Positions 37,215-48,318 are shown, numbered from the stretch's first letter. The stretch: DNA of 64,000 nt from Methanothermococcus thermolithotrophicus DSM 2095 (GCF_946463545.1 NZ_OX296583.1:1215035-1279034); one strand, 5' to 3'. Numbers and translations are program-made. Notes: generated from the sequence alone by a model not told the origin.

Positions 37215-37586
37215 TTATTCGCCATATATCATCATGAGGCTTCCTATGAGGTCCCCTTCTTTAACTTCACCATCTTTTATGGCAGTAAATGTTGCATATT
37301 CAGCACTTCTTTCTGAGTCAGATGGTACTGGTATTTCTTCACCAATATATATTGTATTTCCTATTATGTGCTGAGCGTATACTGAAAGGATAACAAAAGC
37401 TTTTGCTGGAATGTCTATTTTTTTTATTTTAACAGGTTTTGTTTCACCTGCTTTAAATTCTACGCTTTCAGCTGCAATAATTTGGACTTTTTTAGCAGCA
37501 ATTTCTAATTTGAATTCTCCAGTAGGCTTCTTTTTTTCTTCTATATGTTCTTCGATCTGTTTAATTTTTCCGGTAATTCGGAACAT
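37215..37586 (-). CDS. DUF22-like conserved archaeal protein
   Basis: 123 aa, soluble and beta-rich, with no membrane segment. VKIKKIDIPAKAFVILSVYAQHIIGN and a late EVKEGDLIGSLMMIYG are recognisable in the archaeal DUF22 family. It is the last gene of the ATP synthase run, 57 nt after atpD. I know of no biochemical function; its placement suggests co-expression rather than a structural role. Confidence 0.65.
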   Translation of the reverse strand: MFRITGKIKQIEEHIEEKKKPTGEFKLEIAAKKVQIIAAESVEFKAGETKPVKIKKIDIPAKAFVILSVYAQHIIGNTIYIGEEIPVPSDSERSAEYATFTAIKDGEVKEGDLIGSLMMIYGE

Positions 37587-37643
37587 ATATAACCACCGTT
37601 TGAATATCCCCTAAGGGAAGTTGGAAATCTATTTTTTATACAA

Positions 37644-38294
37644 TTATGCTTCTTCCCCAGATTCTTCTCTGGCATCTATTCTTGCTTTTATCATCTTCAA
37701 TCTGAAGAAGTTTTCTCTTTCCAATTCATCCAATCTCATGGATATGTACTTTCTAGTTTCTTCCATTCTAGGAATTACGACGTATTCAAGAGCATTAACT
37801 CTTCTTTTTGTAGTGATGATTTCTTCAGCAAGTAACTTTATTGAAGTTTCTATTTCTGCAAGTTCTGCGATTAATTCCAAAGCTTCTTCAAAGTTCTTTG
37901 CAGCTTCATCTAATTTTGATGATACGCCGTATGGGCTGTAACCTCTGCTGGACATGTCTCTTCTAACATTTTCAATCTCGAATACTGGAACAGTTACACC
38001 CATAATGTTTCTTGTATCTTTATCCAGGTTGATATTGTCATTCTTAGCAGCGAATGATGCTTCTTTTACTGAAAGGGTACCCATAACTGCTTGAGCGGTT
38101 ATTAGATCTTTGTATGCTTTTTCGAGAGCGTTATTTACTTTATCTCTTATACCTGAAGCCTGATCTATAATCTCAAAAAATTCCATTATGAGGGCATCCC
38201 TTTTCTGTTTCAAAAGTTTGTGACCCTTTTGAGCCAGTTTAATTTTGTTTTTTAGTTTTAATAATTCCATCCTTGTAGGGTTTATTTGTGCCAT
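37644..38294 (-). CDS. atpD: A-type ATP synthase subunit D (central stalk)
   Basis: A 216-aa, almost wholly helical protein: [28 protein letters not shown] is the family opening and [21 protein letters not shown] the conserved C-terminal helix. Subunit D is the rotor shaft inside the A3B3 head. It is separated from atpB by 125 nt containing two hairpins (38321-38339 and 38340-38376). Confidence 0.95.
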   Translation of the reverse strand: MAQINPTRMELLKLKNKIKLAQKGHKLLKQKRDALIMEFFEIIDQASGIRDKVNNALEKAYKDLITAQAVMGTLSVKEASFAAKNDNINLDKDTRNIMGVTVPVFEIENVRRDMSSRGYSPYGVSSKLDEAAKNFEEALELIAELAEIETSIKLLAEEIITTKRRVNALEYVVIPRMEETRKYISMRLDELERENFFRLKMIKARIDAREESGEEA

Positions 38295-38419
38295 ATTATC
38301 CCCCTAAAATTGATAAATTGGTGAAATCAAAGATTTCACAGTCCTATGCTCCTCCTCATTTCATGAGCTCAGGACTAAGAAATAATTAAAATAAAAAGAT
38401 TTAGAGAATTAATTCTTGT

Positions 38420-39814
38420 TTATTTTCTGTATTTTGGGTGGTATTTCTTAATTAAATCATCTGAAACTCTCTTCAATTCTTCTTCTGGTAATATTGTGAG
38501 TAATTCCCAGACTAAGTCGAGTGTTTCTTCAATACTTCTGTCTTCGTCTTTACCTTGTGTAACCAATTTCTTTTCAAATTCATCTGCAAACTTCAAGTAA
38601 GCTCTATCCCTTTCTGTTAAAGCTTCTTCACCGACAACTGCAACTAAGTCCCTTAAACCTCTACCTTCTGCGTATGCAGCGTAAGCTTGGTTAATGACTT
38701 TTGAGTGGTCTTCTCTTGTTTTACCTTCGCCAATACCGTTACCCATCAATCTTGAAAGTGATGGTAAAACATCTACTGGTGGGTATATACCTTTCCTGTG
38801 GAGCTCTCTTGAAAGAACTATCTGTCCTTCGGTAATGTAACCCGTCAAGTCAGGAATTGGGTGTGTGATATCGTCGTGAGGCATTGTTAAAATTGGAATC
38901 TGGGTTACGGTTCCTTTTCTACCTTTAACTCTACCTGCTCTTTCGTAGAGTGTAGCCAAGTCTGTATACATGTAACCAGGGTAACCTCTTCTTCCTGGAA
39001 CTTCGTTTCTTGCTGCTGCAATTTCCCTTAAAGCTTCACAGTAGTTTGTCATATCAGTTAAGACAACTAAAACGTGCATATCTTTTTCGTATGCAAGGTA
39101 TTCTGCTGTTGTTAAAGCAAGTCTTGGGGTAATAATTCTTTCAATTGCAGGGTCGTTTGCCAAGTTGATGAAAACAACAGCGTTTTCTAGAGCTCCTGTC
39201 TTTTTGAATTCTTCCATGAAGTAGTTTGCTTCTTCGTTTGTAATCCCCATTGCAGCGAATACTACCGCAAACTGTTCTCCTTCTCCTCTAACTTTTGCCT
39301 GTCTTGCAATTTGTGCAGCTAAGGTGTTGTGTGGTAAACCTGAACCTGAGAAGATAGGTAACTTCTGACCTCTAACAAGTGTGTTTGTACCGTCGATTGT
39401 TGAGATACCGGTTTGAACGAAAGCGTTAGGTGGGTTTCTTGAAACTGGGTTTAATGGGTAACCGTTAATGTCCAATTTCTTTTCAGGGATAATTTCTGGA
39501 CCGCCGTCAATTGGTTTACCTGCACCGTTGAAAATCCTACCTAACATTTCAAGGGATACTCCAATTTTTGCGGTTTCTCCTGTGAATCTAACTTTTGTTT
39601 CGTTTGTGTTCAATGCGGTTGTACCTTCGAAAACCTGAACAACAGCCATATTTCCTCTAGCTTCTAAAACCTGACCTGTCCTCTTTTCTCCATCTGGGGT
39701 GGTAATTTCTACAATTTCACCGTATGCTACTCCTTCAATTTTGTCAACTACCATTAAAGGACCAGCTATTCTTGAAACTGAGGTGTACTCAATACTTTTA
39801 TCCATAGCGTCCAT
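38420..39814 (-). CDS. atpB: A-type ATP synthase subunit B (non-catalytic)
   Basis: A 464-aa subunit with [22 protein letters not shown] replacing a P-loop, as expected for the regulatory B subunit. [18 protein letters not shown] and [24 protein letters not shown] are conserved. It alternates with AtpA in the A3B3 headpiece. The start at 39814 has GGAGGG seven nt upstream; an in-frame ATG three codons later is less favoured. Confidence 0.97.
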   Translation of the reverse strand: MDAMDKSIEYTSVSRIAGPLMVVDKIEGVAYGEIVEITTPDGEKRTGQVLEARGNMAVVQVFEGTTALNTNETKVRFTGETAKIGVSLEMLGRIFNGAGKPIDGGPEIIPEKKLDINGYPLNPVSRNPPNAFVQTGISTIDGTNTLVRGQKLPIFSGSGLPHNTLAAQIARQAKVRGEGEQFAVVFAAMGITNEEANYFMEEFKKTGALENAVVFINLANDPAIERIITPRLALTTAEYLAYEKDMHVLVVLTDMTNYCEALREIAAARNEVPGRRGYPGYMYTDLATLYERAGRVKGRKGTVTQIPILTMPHDDITHPIPDLTGYITEGQIVLSRELHRKGIYPPVDVLPSLSRLMGNGIGEGKTREDHSKVINQAYAAYAEGRGLRDLVAVVGEEALTERDRAYLKFADEFEKKLVTQGKDEDRSIEETLDLVWELLTILPEEELKRVSDDLIKKYHPKYRK

Positions 39815-39860
39815 GATAACCCTCCATAATATTTCAAAATTTAAATTATAAAGGTTGTAT

Positions 39861-41621
39861 TTATTTAATTAAAGCATTTAATTCGTTTTCTATCTTTTTC
39901 AAGATTTCTGGGGCTTTTTTGTTTAGGAACTCATCTTCTGGAACATATTTCATTCTTGCTATATCTCCTTTAACTGGGATGTTAGCAATTGCAGCTGGGT
40001 CAACACCTTTTGATACTGCATCTAAAGCTTTTCTGTATAACGTCATAATTACTTTTAACATGGTGTACTGTTTCATTGGTGAACAGTAGCTATCTACATC
40101 GCTGAATGCATCTTGTTGTAAGAAGTCTTCTCTCAGCATTCTTGCAATTTCCAAGATAACTCTTTCTCTGTCAGGTAATGCATCAGGACCAACTAATTGA
40201 ACAATTTCTTGCAATTCAGCCTCTTTCTGTAAGAGGTTCATAGCTTCGTCCCTTAATTCTCTCCAGTCGCTTCCTGTGTTCTCATTCCACCAGGATGCGA
40301 TATCGTCGATATATAATGAATAACTCTGTAACCAGTTGATAGCAGGGAAGTGTCTTCTTCTTGCTAAGTTTGCATCAAGAGCCCAGAATACCTTAACAAT
40401 CCTTAAAGTGTTTGATGTAACAGGTTCTGAGAAGTCACCACCAGGTGGTGAAACAGCACCAACAATACAGATAAATCCTTGCTTGTCATCGGAACCTAAA
40501 CAGTTAACTCTTCCAGCTCTTTCGTAGAACTGTGCAAGTCTTGAGGCAAGGTAAGCAGGGTAACCTTCTTCCCCTGGCATTTCTTCCAATCTTCCTGAAA
40601 TCTCTCTCATTGCCTCTGCCCATCTTGAGGTTGAGTCTGCAGTTAAGAGAACACCGTATCCCATGTCTCTAAAGTATTCTGCAATTGTAATTCCTGTGTA
40701 AACTGATGCTTCCCTCGCAGCAACCGGCATGTTTGAGGTGTTTGCAATTAAAACAGTCCTATCCATTAACTTGTTTCCTGTTTTAATGTCTTCCAAGTGT
40801 GGGAATTCTTCAATAACTTCAGTCATCTCGTTTCCTCTTTCCCCACATCCGATGTAAACCACAACGTCAACATCTGACCACTTAGCAAGCTGGTGCTGTG
40901 TAACAGTTTTACCACTTCCGAATGGACCAGGAATAGCTGAAGTACCTCCTTTAGCAAGACCAAAGAATGTATCTTCTACCCTCTGACCTGTAATTAATGG
41001 GATAATTGGTGGCAATTTTCCTTTGTGTGGTCTTGGCTTTCTTACTGGCCACTTTTGCATCATTGTAACTTCTTTATCTCCGTTTTCTGTTTCAATAACA
41101 GCAACGGTTTCTTCTACGGTAAAGCTTCCTGATTTTATTTCTTTTACTTTACCGTTTACACCAACTGGAACCATTATTTTGTGGATAATGGATGGGGTTT
41201 CAGGTACTGTACCTATAACGTCTCCTTCGCTAACTATATCCCCAACGTTTACGGTTGGTGTGAAGTCCCATTTTACATCCCTTGGTAATGAAGGAACATG
41301 TACACCTCTTGGAATAAATATTGATCCAGTTTCGGTTTCGATTGCAGTTAATGGCCTTTGAATACCATCGTACATCGCTTTCATCATACCAGGACCGAGC
41401 TCAACTGAAAGAGGAGCTCCTGTACCTTCAACTGGTTCTCCAGGTTTTATACCTGCAGTTTCTTCGTAAACTTGAATAACAGCTTTATCATCTTGTAACT
41501 GAATAATTTCTCCAGTTAATCCTTCGTTACCTACTCTAACCACTTCGTACATTTGTGAACCTTTCATTCCTTCGGCAACGACAACAGGACCAGATATCTT
41601 TATAATCTTACCTAAAACCAT
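39861..41621 (-). CDS. atpA: A-type ATP synthase subunit A (catalytic)
   Basis: 586 aa from ATG 41621, which has GAGGTG upstream and gives the family start [15 protein letters not shown]; the open frame extends 13 codons further, into the end of atpF. P-loop GPFGSGKTV near residue 235, the non-homologous insert at about 110-190, and [27 protein letters not shown] are all present. It hydrolyses or makes ATP in the cytoplasmic head. Confidence 0.97.
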   Translation of the reverse strand: MVLGKIIKISGPVVVAEGMKGSQMYEVVRVGNEGLTGEIIQLQDDKAVIQVYEETAGIKPGEPVEGTGAPLSVELGPGMMKAMYDGIQRPLTAIETETGSIFIPRGVHVPSLPRDVKWDFTPTVNVGDIVSEGDVIGTVPETPSIIHKIMVPVGVNGKVKEIKSGSFTVEETVAVIETENGDKEVTMMQKWPVRKPRPHKGKLPPIIPLITGQRVEDTFFGLAKGGTSAIPGPFGSGKTVTQHQLAKWSDVDVVVYIGCGERGNEMTEVIEEFPHLEDIKTGNKLMDRTVLIANTSNMPVAAREASVYTGITIAEYFRDMGYGVLLTADSTSRWAEAMREISGRLEEMPGEEGYPAYLASRLAQFYERAGRVNCLGSDDKQGFICIVGAVSPPGGDFSEPVTSNTLRIVKVFWALDANLARRRHFPAINWLQSYSLYIDDIASWWNENTGSDWRELRDEAMNLLQKEAELQEIVQLVGPDALPDRERVILEIARMLREDFLQQDAFSDVDSYCSPMKQYTMLKVIMTLYRKALDAVSKGVDPAAIANIPVKGDIARMKYVPEDEFLNKKAPEILKKIENELNALIK

Positions 41622-41640
41622 TTTTTTCACCTCAGAATTC

Positions 41641-41940
41641 TTACTTAATATCGACTCCAACTGCTTTTCTTACAAGAACTCTAACTGGGTCGTGCTCTCT
41701 TACTATTGGGCCGTTTTTATCTGGAATCTCTACAACAACTTTTTTTAAATTTGATATGATATCCCTAATTTCTTCACCGATTTTTTCAGTGGTTATTATT
41801 AATCCGATATCATCCTTATTTTCAAGTTCTTTAAGGGCCTTTATGGCTTCTTCACTATTTTTAACTTCGTAAACGTCTTCAAGACCAGCAAGTCTGAATC
41901 CAACAGCGACATCTGGACCTCCAACTACTCCAATTTTCAT
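41641..41940 (-). CDS. atpF: A-type ATP synthase subunit F
   Basis: 99 aa with the short alpha/beta fold of the family: [18 protein letters not shown] at the N-terminus and [17 protein letters not shown] in the middle. It binds subunit D at the central stalk. It lies between atpC and atpA, 19 nt before the chosen atpA start. Confidence 0.95.
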   Translation of the reverse strand: MKIGVVGGPDVAVGFRLAGLEDVYEVKNSEEAIKALKELENKDDIGLIITTEKIGEEIRDIISNLKKVVVEIPDKNGPIVREHDPVRVLVRKAVGVDIK

Positions 41941-41961
41941 ATATATCCCTTTATGGATTTT

Positions 41962-43134
41962 TTATTCAACCAACAATTCCCTAATTTGACTGGCAGGCAA
42001 TCCTTCGATTTTACCTTTTATTATTATTTTCAAGTTTCTTACTTCCAATTCTTTTGAAGTTATCAATCCAATTATTGGTCCAACACCAAATGGCTGTCTG
42101 AGTGATAACCTTCTACCCAGTTCTACCAGGTATTTGTCAAGGGCCTTTTCAAATACATATGTAGTTTTGGCCTTTTCAAATTCTTCAAGATTGTCGGTTA
42201 GTATTGAAGCATACTTTGTGCCTTCCAAGGAACTTATAACACCTTCAATGGATTCGGCATCTGCAAGTTCCTTTAATTTCCAAGGTGCAAGTTCGTATCC
42301 AAAATCTGTTATATATTCTGAGATAATTTCTGATGATAAACCGTCTGCCTTACCCTTTAATATCATCTTTAAGTTTTCGATGTCTATCATAGTTCCAACG
42401 AATTCTTTGAACAAGTCTTTCTCAGTACCGTCAATACTTATATTTTTCCAGAGCTCGCCAAGAACGTATTTATCCAGTGACATTTCAAGTGAAGTTAACT
42501 TACCGGTTTGTTCGTATTTTGATAACTCATCTGAGAGTATGTGAGCGTATTCAGTCCCTTCTAATCCACTTACAATTTCTTCAATGGTTTTTGCTTCACT
42601 TAGCTCCCTTAACTTGCTTTCAGGGATGGTGCCAAGTGGTATAAGCAATTTGAAGGTTTCTTCTGCGTCTAATCCAACGTACTTGGCTCTTAAAAGCGTT
42701 TTGATGTTTTTTACATCAAATTTCTTTTCAAGCAATTTTAATATTTTTTTTGCACTGTCTGGAACAATATTTGATAGTGTCTTGTAAATATGAGCCAAAT
42801 GAATGTTCAATGCCTTTTCAACAATAACAGAATCACTGGATTGATTCATAACTTCAGAAAGGTATGGACCATAATCTGTGTCTTCTAAAAATCCTATAAG
42901 ATCAGTTATTCCTGTAGCTTCTATTAACTCATTTAATTTATGCTCATTTAATAATCTGGACTCCATACTTCTTACTCTTGCATTAACATAGGCAAATGGG
43001 GCGGTTTCTATCAAATATCTTATTAAGAATATAATAATTACTAAAAATATGGTGATACCTGCCAATACCAACAATGTCATAAATATATTGGTTGGCAAAC
43101 TTGCAATCTGCGTTACTTGTGTCAGTATTTCCAT
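41962..43134 (-). CDS. atpC: A-type ATP synthase subunit C
   Basis: A 390-aa helical protein of the V/A-ATPase C (Vma6) family that couples the membrane rotor ring to the D-F shaft. Three repeats with VKNIKTLLRAKYVGL, IENLKMILKGKADGL and VRNLKIIIKGKIEGL are visible. The N-terminus has a hydrophobic segment (about 18-42, FMTLLVLAGITIFLVIIIFLIRYL) ahead of the usual family start. Methanococcal homologues may share this extension, but it would make C membrane-tethered. Confidence 0.93.
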   Translation of the reverse strand: MEILTQVTQIASLPTNIFMTLLVLAGITIFLVIIIFLIRYLIETAPFAYVNARVRSMESRLLNEHKLNELIEATGITDLIGFLEDTDYGPYLSEVMNQSSDSVIVEKALNIHLAHIYKTLSNIVPDSAKKILKLLEKKFDVKNIKTLLRAKYVGLDAEETFKLLIPLGTIPESKLRELSEAKTIEEIVSGLEGTEYAHILSDELSKYEQTGKLTSLEMSLDKYVLGELWKNISIDGTEKDLFKEFVGTMIDIENLKMILKGKADGLSSEIISEYITDFGYELAPWKLKELADAESIEGVISSLEGTKYASILTDNLEEFEKAKTTYVFEKALDKYLVELGRRLSLRQPFGVGPIIGLITSKELEVRNLKIIIKGKIEGLPASQIRELLVE

Positions 43135-43146
43135 TTAGAATCACCT

Positions 43147-43758
43147 TTAAAATAACATCTCTGCTATTTTTGCCCTTATTGCCTCTGAATTCCTATCAAA
43201 TACTGATTCTAAACTGTTGTCACATACTTTCAATTGGTCGGCGGTTTTTATAATACATCCACCTACGATATCCACTGATTCTCCTTTCTTTAAAATTGTG
43301 ACTTTTTTCAACACTTCTTCCATTTCCTTTTCAATAGCCCAGATTGTTGAATCATCAATTAATTCAAAATCTCTTTTGTTTAAGTGTAGTGTTAATTCAC
43401 CGCCACCAACGGATATTACTCCATTGATGATTAATTTTAACAATATATCCTTATAGCTCTCTTTTTGAGGTAATTTTAACATGTCTTCCTCTAATTTTTC
43501 AATAGCCATTTTAAGAATATTTTCTCTTTCTTCAAGTGATTTTCTTTTTGCGGATAATTTAGCATCGGCTATTATTCTGTTTTTTGCCATTTCAGCTTCT
43601 TTTTCTCCTTTCTTCAATATATTCTGTTTTCTTTTTTCAGCGTCCATCTTTGCCTTCTCTAAAATGGAGTCAGCCTCTTTCTGAGCTTCTGATATAATTT
43701 CATCAGCTTTCTTTTTTGCATCGTCCAATATTTTGGAAGTTATTTTTTCCGCTCCCAT
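43147..43758 (-). CDS. atpE: A-type ATP synthase subunit E (peripheral stalk)
   Basis: 203 aa from ATG 43758, with AAGGTGG five nt upstream; a GTG three codons earlier overlaps that site. The long N-terminal coiled coil ([23 protein letters not shown]) pairs with subunit H, and the C-terminal globular domain ([26 protein letters not shown]) contacts the head. Follows atpK after about 100 nt holding a strong hairpin. Confidence 0.93.
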   Translation of the reverse strand: MGAEKITSKILDDAKKKADEIISEAQKEADSILEKAKMDAEKRKQNILKKGEKEAEMAKNRIIADAKLSAKRKSLEERENILKMAIEKLEEDMLKLPQKESYKDILLKLIINGVISVGGGELTLHLNKRDFELIDDSTIWAIEKEMEEVLKKVTILKKGESVDIVGGCIIKTADQLKVCDNSLESVFDRNSEAIRAKIAEMLF

Positions 43759-43796
43759 TATTTCCACCTTGCAGAATTAAGTTTATTAAAAAGTAA

Positions 43797-43825
43797 GGAT
43801 AACAAAAGTTTTTACTTTTGTATCC
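43797..43825 (-). promoter_or_regulatory. Hairpin 3' of atpK
   Basis: ACAAAAGT-TTTT-ACTTTTGT, extended by GGAT/ATCC, lies just after the atpK stop (43864) and before atpE. It could protect the upstream atpHIK message or reduce read-through, favouring the multicopy rotor subunit. Confidence 0.45.
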
Positions 43826-43863
43826 CTTCGGTACGATGACCTTAAATGTTTAGTATACGTTCC

Positions 43864-44532
43864 TTAGAACATGATACCGAGCATTATTAAGATCGCGATT
43901 AACAAACCGAAGATAGCGAATGTTTCTGGCATAACTGCTAAAACAAGACCTTTACCCATAGCATCTGGATCTCTTGCAGTAGCTCCAATAGCACCAGCAG
44001 CGGTAATACCCTGACCGATACCTGAAAGACCTGCGAAACCAACTGCTAAACCAGCACCAAGTGCAGCAATTGTTGATACACCAGGACTACTGAATACACC
44101 AACTAACAACAAAATAGCTACTAATAAACCATAGATAGCCTGGGTTTCTGGAAGAACTGAGAAGACCATAGCTTTACCAAAGATACCTTCGTCTTCTGCA
44201 ACTGCTCCTAAACCTGAAGCTGATGCGATTCCCTGACCGATAGCAGATAAACCTGCTAAACCTGTACCAATACCTGCTGCGAGCATTGCCCAGTCTGGTG
44301 CGGTTTTAAAGACGAATAAAATCAAGATAGCTACCAAGAATCCATATAAACCCTGGGTCTGTGGAAGAGCTTGGAAAACTATTGCAGTACCGAATTTGTT
44401 AGGGTCTTCTGCTACAACTCCAGCACCACTGGCACCAGTAATACCTGCACCAATACCAGAACCTAAACCTGCGATACCTACTGCTAAACCTGCTCCTATT
44501 GCTCCAAGTAATAATGGGTTTTCAAATACCAT
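43864..44532 (-). CDS. atpK: A-type ATP synthase subunit K (triplicated rotor-ring proteolipid)
   Basis: 222 aa made of three fused helical hairpins of about 72 residues each. Hairpins 2 and 3 carry the ion-binding glutamate (LPET, E129; MPET, E203) and the partner glutamine on the first helix (Q100, Q174), a Na+-binding-type signature. In hairpin 1 the equivalent positions are A29 and Q58 (LPQTQ), so it lacks the carboxylate. Triplication with one inactive hairpin is known from other Methanococcales. The ring would have two ion sites per polypeptide. Confidence 0.95.
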   Translation of the reverse strand: MVFENPLLLGAIGAGLAVGIAGLGSGIGAGITGASGAGVVAEDPNKFGTAIVFQALPQTQGLYGFLVAILILFVFKTAPDWAMLAAGIGTGLAGLSAIGQGIASASGLGAVAEDEGIFGKAMVFSVLPETQAIYGLLVAILLLVGVFSSPGVSTIAALGAGLAVGFAGLSGIGQGITAAGAIGATARDPDAMGKGLVLAVMPETFAIFGLLIAILIMLGIMF

Positions 44533-44645
44533 TCTTCATCACCTCATTTTATCAAGAATTTAAGAGTATTTGAGTTTATTTGGTTTTATATTATTTTATA
44601 TTATTTTTGATAAGGTATCAAAACTTTTGTAAAATTTTATTTGAA

Positions 44646-46706
44646 TTATAGGGAAGTATATTCCCTCTTAGCTTTGAATGGAGTGAATTTCTTTCCTCCT
44701 CCTTCATAGAACTGTCCAAAGAACTCAACGTAGTGTAACCTTAGTGAGTGAATAAATGAACCTAAACCATTCATCACAAAGTTGAATGTATGACCTACTA
44801 AGAGCATTGCAACAGCTAATACTACACCTATTACAGGTACGCTGTCATTTAGCAATCCTGCCATAATGTTGATAGCCATGGCAAGACCACCTGTGGCCAA
44901 ACATAAAGCCAAAAGCCTTGCATAGGATAAAACGTTACCTAAAAATCCGGTTATATCCATTGCTCCAAGACCGGCATCCAATATGCCGCCGTTTGAGTAT
45001 CCCTTAATTATACATAGGAGGATTACAATTCCTACGGCAGCTCCGATTAACATGGAGTTTCCAATTCCTAAGCCCACTGCAAGAGCCAATATTAAGAATA
45101 ACCAGATACCTTGGTTGAAAAATGCTTCTTTAAATCCACCGTTTTTGAGATTTTCTTTAAACCCTACAAATAAACCAATGAATAAGTGTATAATACCTAC
45201 AACTACGGAGAATAGCAATATTGCCATTGGACCATTATTAACTGATATGTTTCCAAGATTAAGCAGTGGATTTGAACTGCTTATGTACAAGCTTTCTCCA
45301 AGTGGGTTTACAAGAGCAAATGCAGTATTATAGACATTAAATCCAAGGAACTCTTCGGTAAAGTTTCCTAAATAACCTCCGGTCAAAACACCGAAGAACA
45401 TGGTTGAAATTCCTGATAATGTTAATATGTATCCTAAATTGTAAGCTCCTTCACTAGCTTTACCTAACTTTTTCCAAAGGACAAGCCCAACAAGTGTTAA
45501 TAAAAAACCGTAAAATGCGTCTGTAAGCATAATACCATAGAACATTAAAAATCCTGGCATTATCATCATTGTAGGATCTATTTCGTTATACTTAGGAGGA
45601 GCAAACATTTCAGTTAACATTTCAAATGGTTTCACTGGTTTCGGGTTGTCTAACATTACCGGTATTTTTTCTTCAGGTTCGTCCGGATTTGTTATTTCCA
45701 CAACTGCGTAACCTTCAGAAGCAGTTTCTATTATTTCTTTTACCTTGTCTGAGTATTTTACGGGGACCCATGCTTCAAGCATGTAGCTCCTATCTGTTTT
45801 ACCGCATAATGAGTATGCTTCAGCTCTTTCCTTTTCGATTTCAAGGATTTCATGAAGCACATAAACGTCGTCTTTCCATTTTTTAGATAACGCTCTTAAT
45901 TTTTCTAAAATAGAGTTAATATTACTTTCAATTTCTGAAAGTTCTTTTTTGGTATTTTCAAGAACTTCTTTTGGAGAACCTTCAACACCAGATATATCGA
46001 ATCTTTCAAAGTTGAATTTTCTCAATTCTGTTCCAACTGCATCACTGTATTCTTTTAGTGTAGCTACTATTACTGGAACTTTTTCACTATCACTTTCGTC
46101 TTTAACAGTATTTCCTTTAACAACTTGAACATAGTCATTGGTTACTTCAGATAATGAAGCTTCGAGCTCTGTAAGATTTTCCTTTGGAACCATCCCAGAT
46201 ACAATGTATGTGTAAACACCTTCTCCGAGATAGGATAAATCTAAATCAAAATCAGTCAAGTATTTAACATAATTTTTTAAGGTTTCCAAAGTGCCTTTTC
46301 TGTTTTCTAGTTCACTTAACTTTTTAGCAGGTTCTGTTACTTCTCTTTCAACTTGACTTATAACATTTTCAACATAAGATATAACTTCTTCAGCTGATGA
46401 GAATGATAATTCTTTTTTATCTGGGATTTCTGGGTTTAATATTCCAGACAATCCTTTCTTTTCTTCTTCAGTTACGCTCTCGAATAAATCGAGAAACCTA
46501 CTAACTTTTATTATTAATGAAGCAGCGTTTCTACCATATTCTGCAGAAGAGGACGGTGACAACAACGTGCTCCACTCTGGGTCTTCTATTTTTGTAGACA
46601 GGTCGGATAATTCTACCAACCCGCTTTCGTGGAGACTCCTCACTACAGAATCCATCTTTTCATCCAAAATCACTGCTCTCAATTTGCCCATCCTTGCAGG
46701 TCTCAC
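44646..46706 (-). CDS. atpI: A-type ATP synthase subunit I (a-subunit)
   Basis: 686 aa from GTG 46706; AAGGTGG lies six nt upstream and the product begins RPARMGKLRAVIL like homologues. The N-terminal 350 residues are a soluble helical domain contacting the peripheral stalks. The C-terminal half has about seven to eight membrane helices with PTMMIMPGFLMFYGIMLTDA, ARLLALCLATGGLA (conserved Arg of the ion channel) and HTFNFVMNGLGSFIHSLRLHYVEFF. Confidence 0.95.
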   Translation of the reverse strand: MRPARMGKLRAVILDEKMDSVVRSLHESGLVELSDLSTKIEDPEWSTLLSPSSSAEYGRNAASLIIKVSRFLDLFESVTEEEKKGLSGILNPEIPDKKELSFSSAEEVISYVENVISQVEREVTEPAKKLSELENRKGTLETLKNYVKYLTDFDLDLSYLGEGVYTYIVSGMVPKENLTELEASLSEVTNDYVQVVKGNTVKDESDSEKVPVIVATLKEYSDAVGTELRKFNFERFDISGVEGSPKEVLENTKKELSEIESNINSILEKLRALSKKWKDDVYVLHEILEIEKERAEAYSLCGKTDRSYMLEAWVPVKYSDKVKEIIETASEGYAVVEITNPDEPEEKIPVMLDNPKPVKPFEMLTEMFAPPKYNEIDPTMMIMPGFLMFYGIMLTDAFYGFLLTLVGLVLWKKLGKASEGAYNLGYILTLSGISTMFFGVLTGGYLGNFTEEFLGFNVYNTAFALVNPLGESLYISSSNPLLNLGNISVNNGPMAILLFSVVVGIIHLFIGLFVGFKENLKNGGFKEAFFNQGIWLFLILALAVGLGIGNSMLIGAAVGIVILLCIIKGYSNGGILDAGLGAMDITGFLGNVLSYARLLALCLATGGLAMAINIMAGLLNDSVPVIGVVLAVAMLLVGHTFNFVMNGLGSFIHSLRLHYVEFFGQFYEGGGKKFTPFKAKREYTSL

Positions 46707-47040
46707 CAAAACCACCTTTATATTTTAAATACGAGCCAGAAATTTTCATCCAAAGCTGGATTAAATCCCCCCATATATTTATTAATTTTTGATGAAACTC
46801 AAACCTTTCTGTCATGCAAAACATTCTGTTGAACAAACTCAAGGAGTTTGTAACTTCTATAGTTTTGCTATTTTCCAATCTTTGATTAGGGAAGGTCTGA
46901 TCCAAAGCTTACTCAAAAAATCTTAGGGATATGAGTTAACTAGCTTTGATTAATCTTATTATATATATTTCTTATAATACATGTAATTTTAGCTGTAACA
47001 CGTTATATTGAAATAATCTCTACTATACTTTTAAAGTTCA
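46707..47040. other. atpH-atpI intergenic spacer
   Basis: 334 nt inside the operon with no open gene. It holds an 8-bp hairpin ACAAACTC-AAG-GAGTTTGT at 46833-46851. The spacer is long for this operon and may contain a processing site or a second promoter. Confidence 0.4.
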
Positions 47041-47349
47041 TTAGAGCTCTAAAACGTCTTCTAGCTTAATAGATAATATTTTTACTTTTGCAATTGATGA
47101 TATTTCGTGGATTTCTTTTTCTTCTTTTTCTAATATTTCTTTTGCAATATTTTTAGCTTCTTCTTCAACTTTTAATATTTTGTTTTTAACTTCAGCTTCA
47201 GCTTCAGCTTCAGCATTAGCTATTATCTTTTTACCTTCTTCTATGGCATTTAACTTTATTTCTTCTGCCTTTTTCTTTGCTGCGTCTATTTCATTTATAG
47301 CTTCAATTTCAGCATGCTTTATTTCCTTGATGGCTTCTACAGCACTCAC
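47041..47349 (-). CDS. atpH: A-type ATP synthase subunit H (peripheral stalk)
   Basis: A 102-aa helical protein starting at GTG 47349 after AAGGAGGTA. It is a charged coiled coil throughout ([35 protein letters not shown]), pairing with subunit E in the right-handed stalk. It is the first gene of the operon H-I-K-E-C-F-A-B-D. Confidence 0.92.
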   Translation of the reverse strand: MSAVEAIKEIKHAEIEAINEIDAAKKKAEEIKLNAIEEGKKIIANAEAEAEAEVKNKILKVEEEAKNIAKEILEKEEKEIHEISSIAKVKILSIKLEDVLEL

Positions 47350-47389
47350 AGAAATACCTCCTTAAAAATAGCTTAATCTATCATGTAGG

Positions 47390-47410
47390 ATATTCCTATA
47401 TATAATTTTC
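47390..47410 (-). promoter_or_regulatory. Likely TATA box of the ATP synthase operon
   Basis: Coding-strand AAATTATATAGG is about 45-60 nt before the atpH start, a usual spacing in methanococci. The remaining 47411-47682 is AT-rich with no gene. Confidence 0.45.
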
Positions 47411-47682
47411 TTTTTAAATTCATTTATAATGAATAATCATTATAAATTATTGAGTACATGCCAAATTAATGGATTTAAAAGAATATAACCTATTATAATG
47501 TCTTAATATTTAATAGTTTGAGTAATATCATCAAATATAAAATTTAGGTTAACAATAATTAGAATAATATAATTTAGATAAGTAATTGATATAATATAGT
47601 ATAACACAGTGATCAAACAAATTGATAACACAGTAAAAAAATACAGATCAGAATAAGAATCGAGAAAAGTGATAATTATAAA

Positions 47683-48201
47683 TTAGATGTATTTCTGATG
47701 TGAATATATTATAGAGGGTATTGTAGCTATTGCAGTACATGTTTCCAGGGAAACACCTTTTTCTGTTATATCTAGCTGATATTCTCCGAGCTTCATTATG
47801 TTCTTTGGTAGTCCATGCCTTCCAAGCCCTACAAAAATCCCACAAGGTTTTTTTAATAGCAATTCTGCTACCTCTACAGGTTTTATGGTCTTTTTTTCAT
47901 CAGGTTTTGATGTTGAAGCTATAGGTATTCCCAGCTGAGGTTGGTATTTATCTATTATTAAAAATCTGTTTTTTTCAATTAATTCCCTTAGATAGGTTCC
48001 TGAACCTCCTATAGTGGTTTCTATTGATACAATATCTTCTTTTTTACATGGAAAATCCATTATAGCTAAATTGCAGTCAAATGCGTAACAGATTGGTGCA
48101 GCTCTTGCAATGGCTCTCTTGTGAGCTTCGTGCCATCTAGTTTTATCGTATGAGTTGTATAAAATCAAAGTCATTCTTTTGAAATGTTTATCGCCCTTCA
48201 T
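47683..48201 (-). CDS. DUF531-like protein, possible SPOUT-fold
   Basis: 172 aa. The C-terminal part (GIFVGLGRHGLPKN, then DITEKGVSLETCTAIATIP) recalls the trefoil-knot region of SPOUT RNA methyltransferases, and the whole matches what I know of the archaeal DUF531 family. The N-terminus TLILYNSYDKTRWHEAHKRAIARAAP is conserved-looking. The function is unconfirmed. It lies upstream of the ATP synthase operon on the same strand with a 330-nt gap. Confidence 0.65.
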   Translation of the reverse strand: MKGDKHFKRMTLILYNSYDKTRWHEAHKRAIARAAPICYAFDCNLAIMDFPCKKEDIVSIETTIGGSGTYLRELIEKNRFLIIDKYQPQLGIPIASTSKPDEKKTIKPVEVAELLLKKPCGIFVGLGRHGLPKNIMKLGEYQLDITEKGVSLETCTAIATIPSIIYSHQKYI

Positions 48202-48318
48202 GATTTCACATCGTTAGTTTTAAACCATAACAAAAAAGAGAAAAAACGGATATAAAAATATAATCAAAGTAATATAAAATTAAAATTTAAAAATGGTTAG
48301 TTAAAAAAAGTTATTTAA

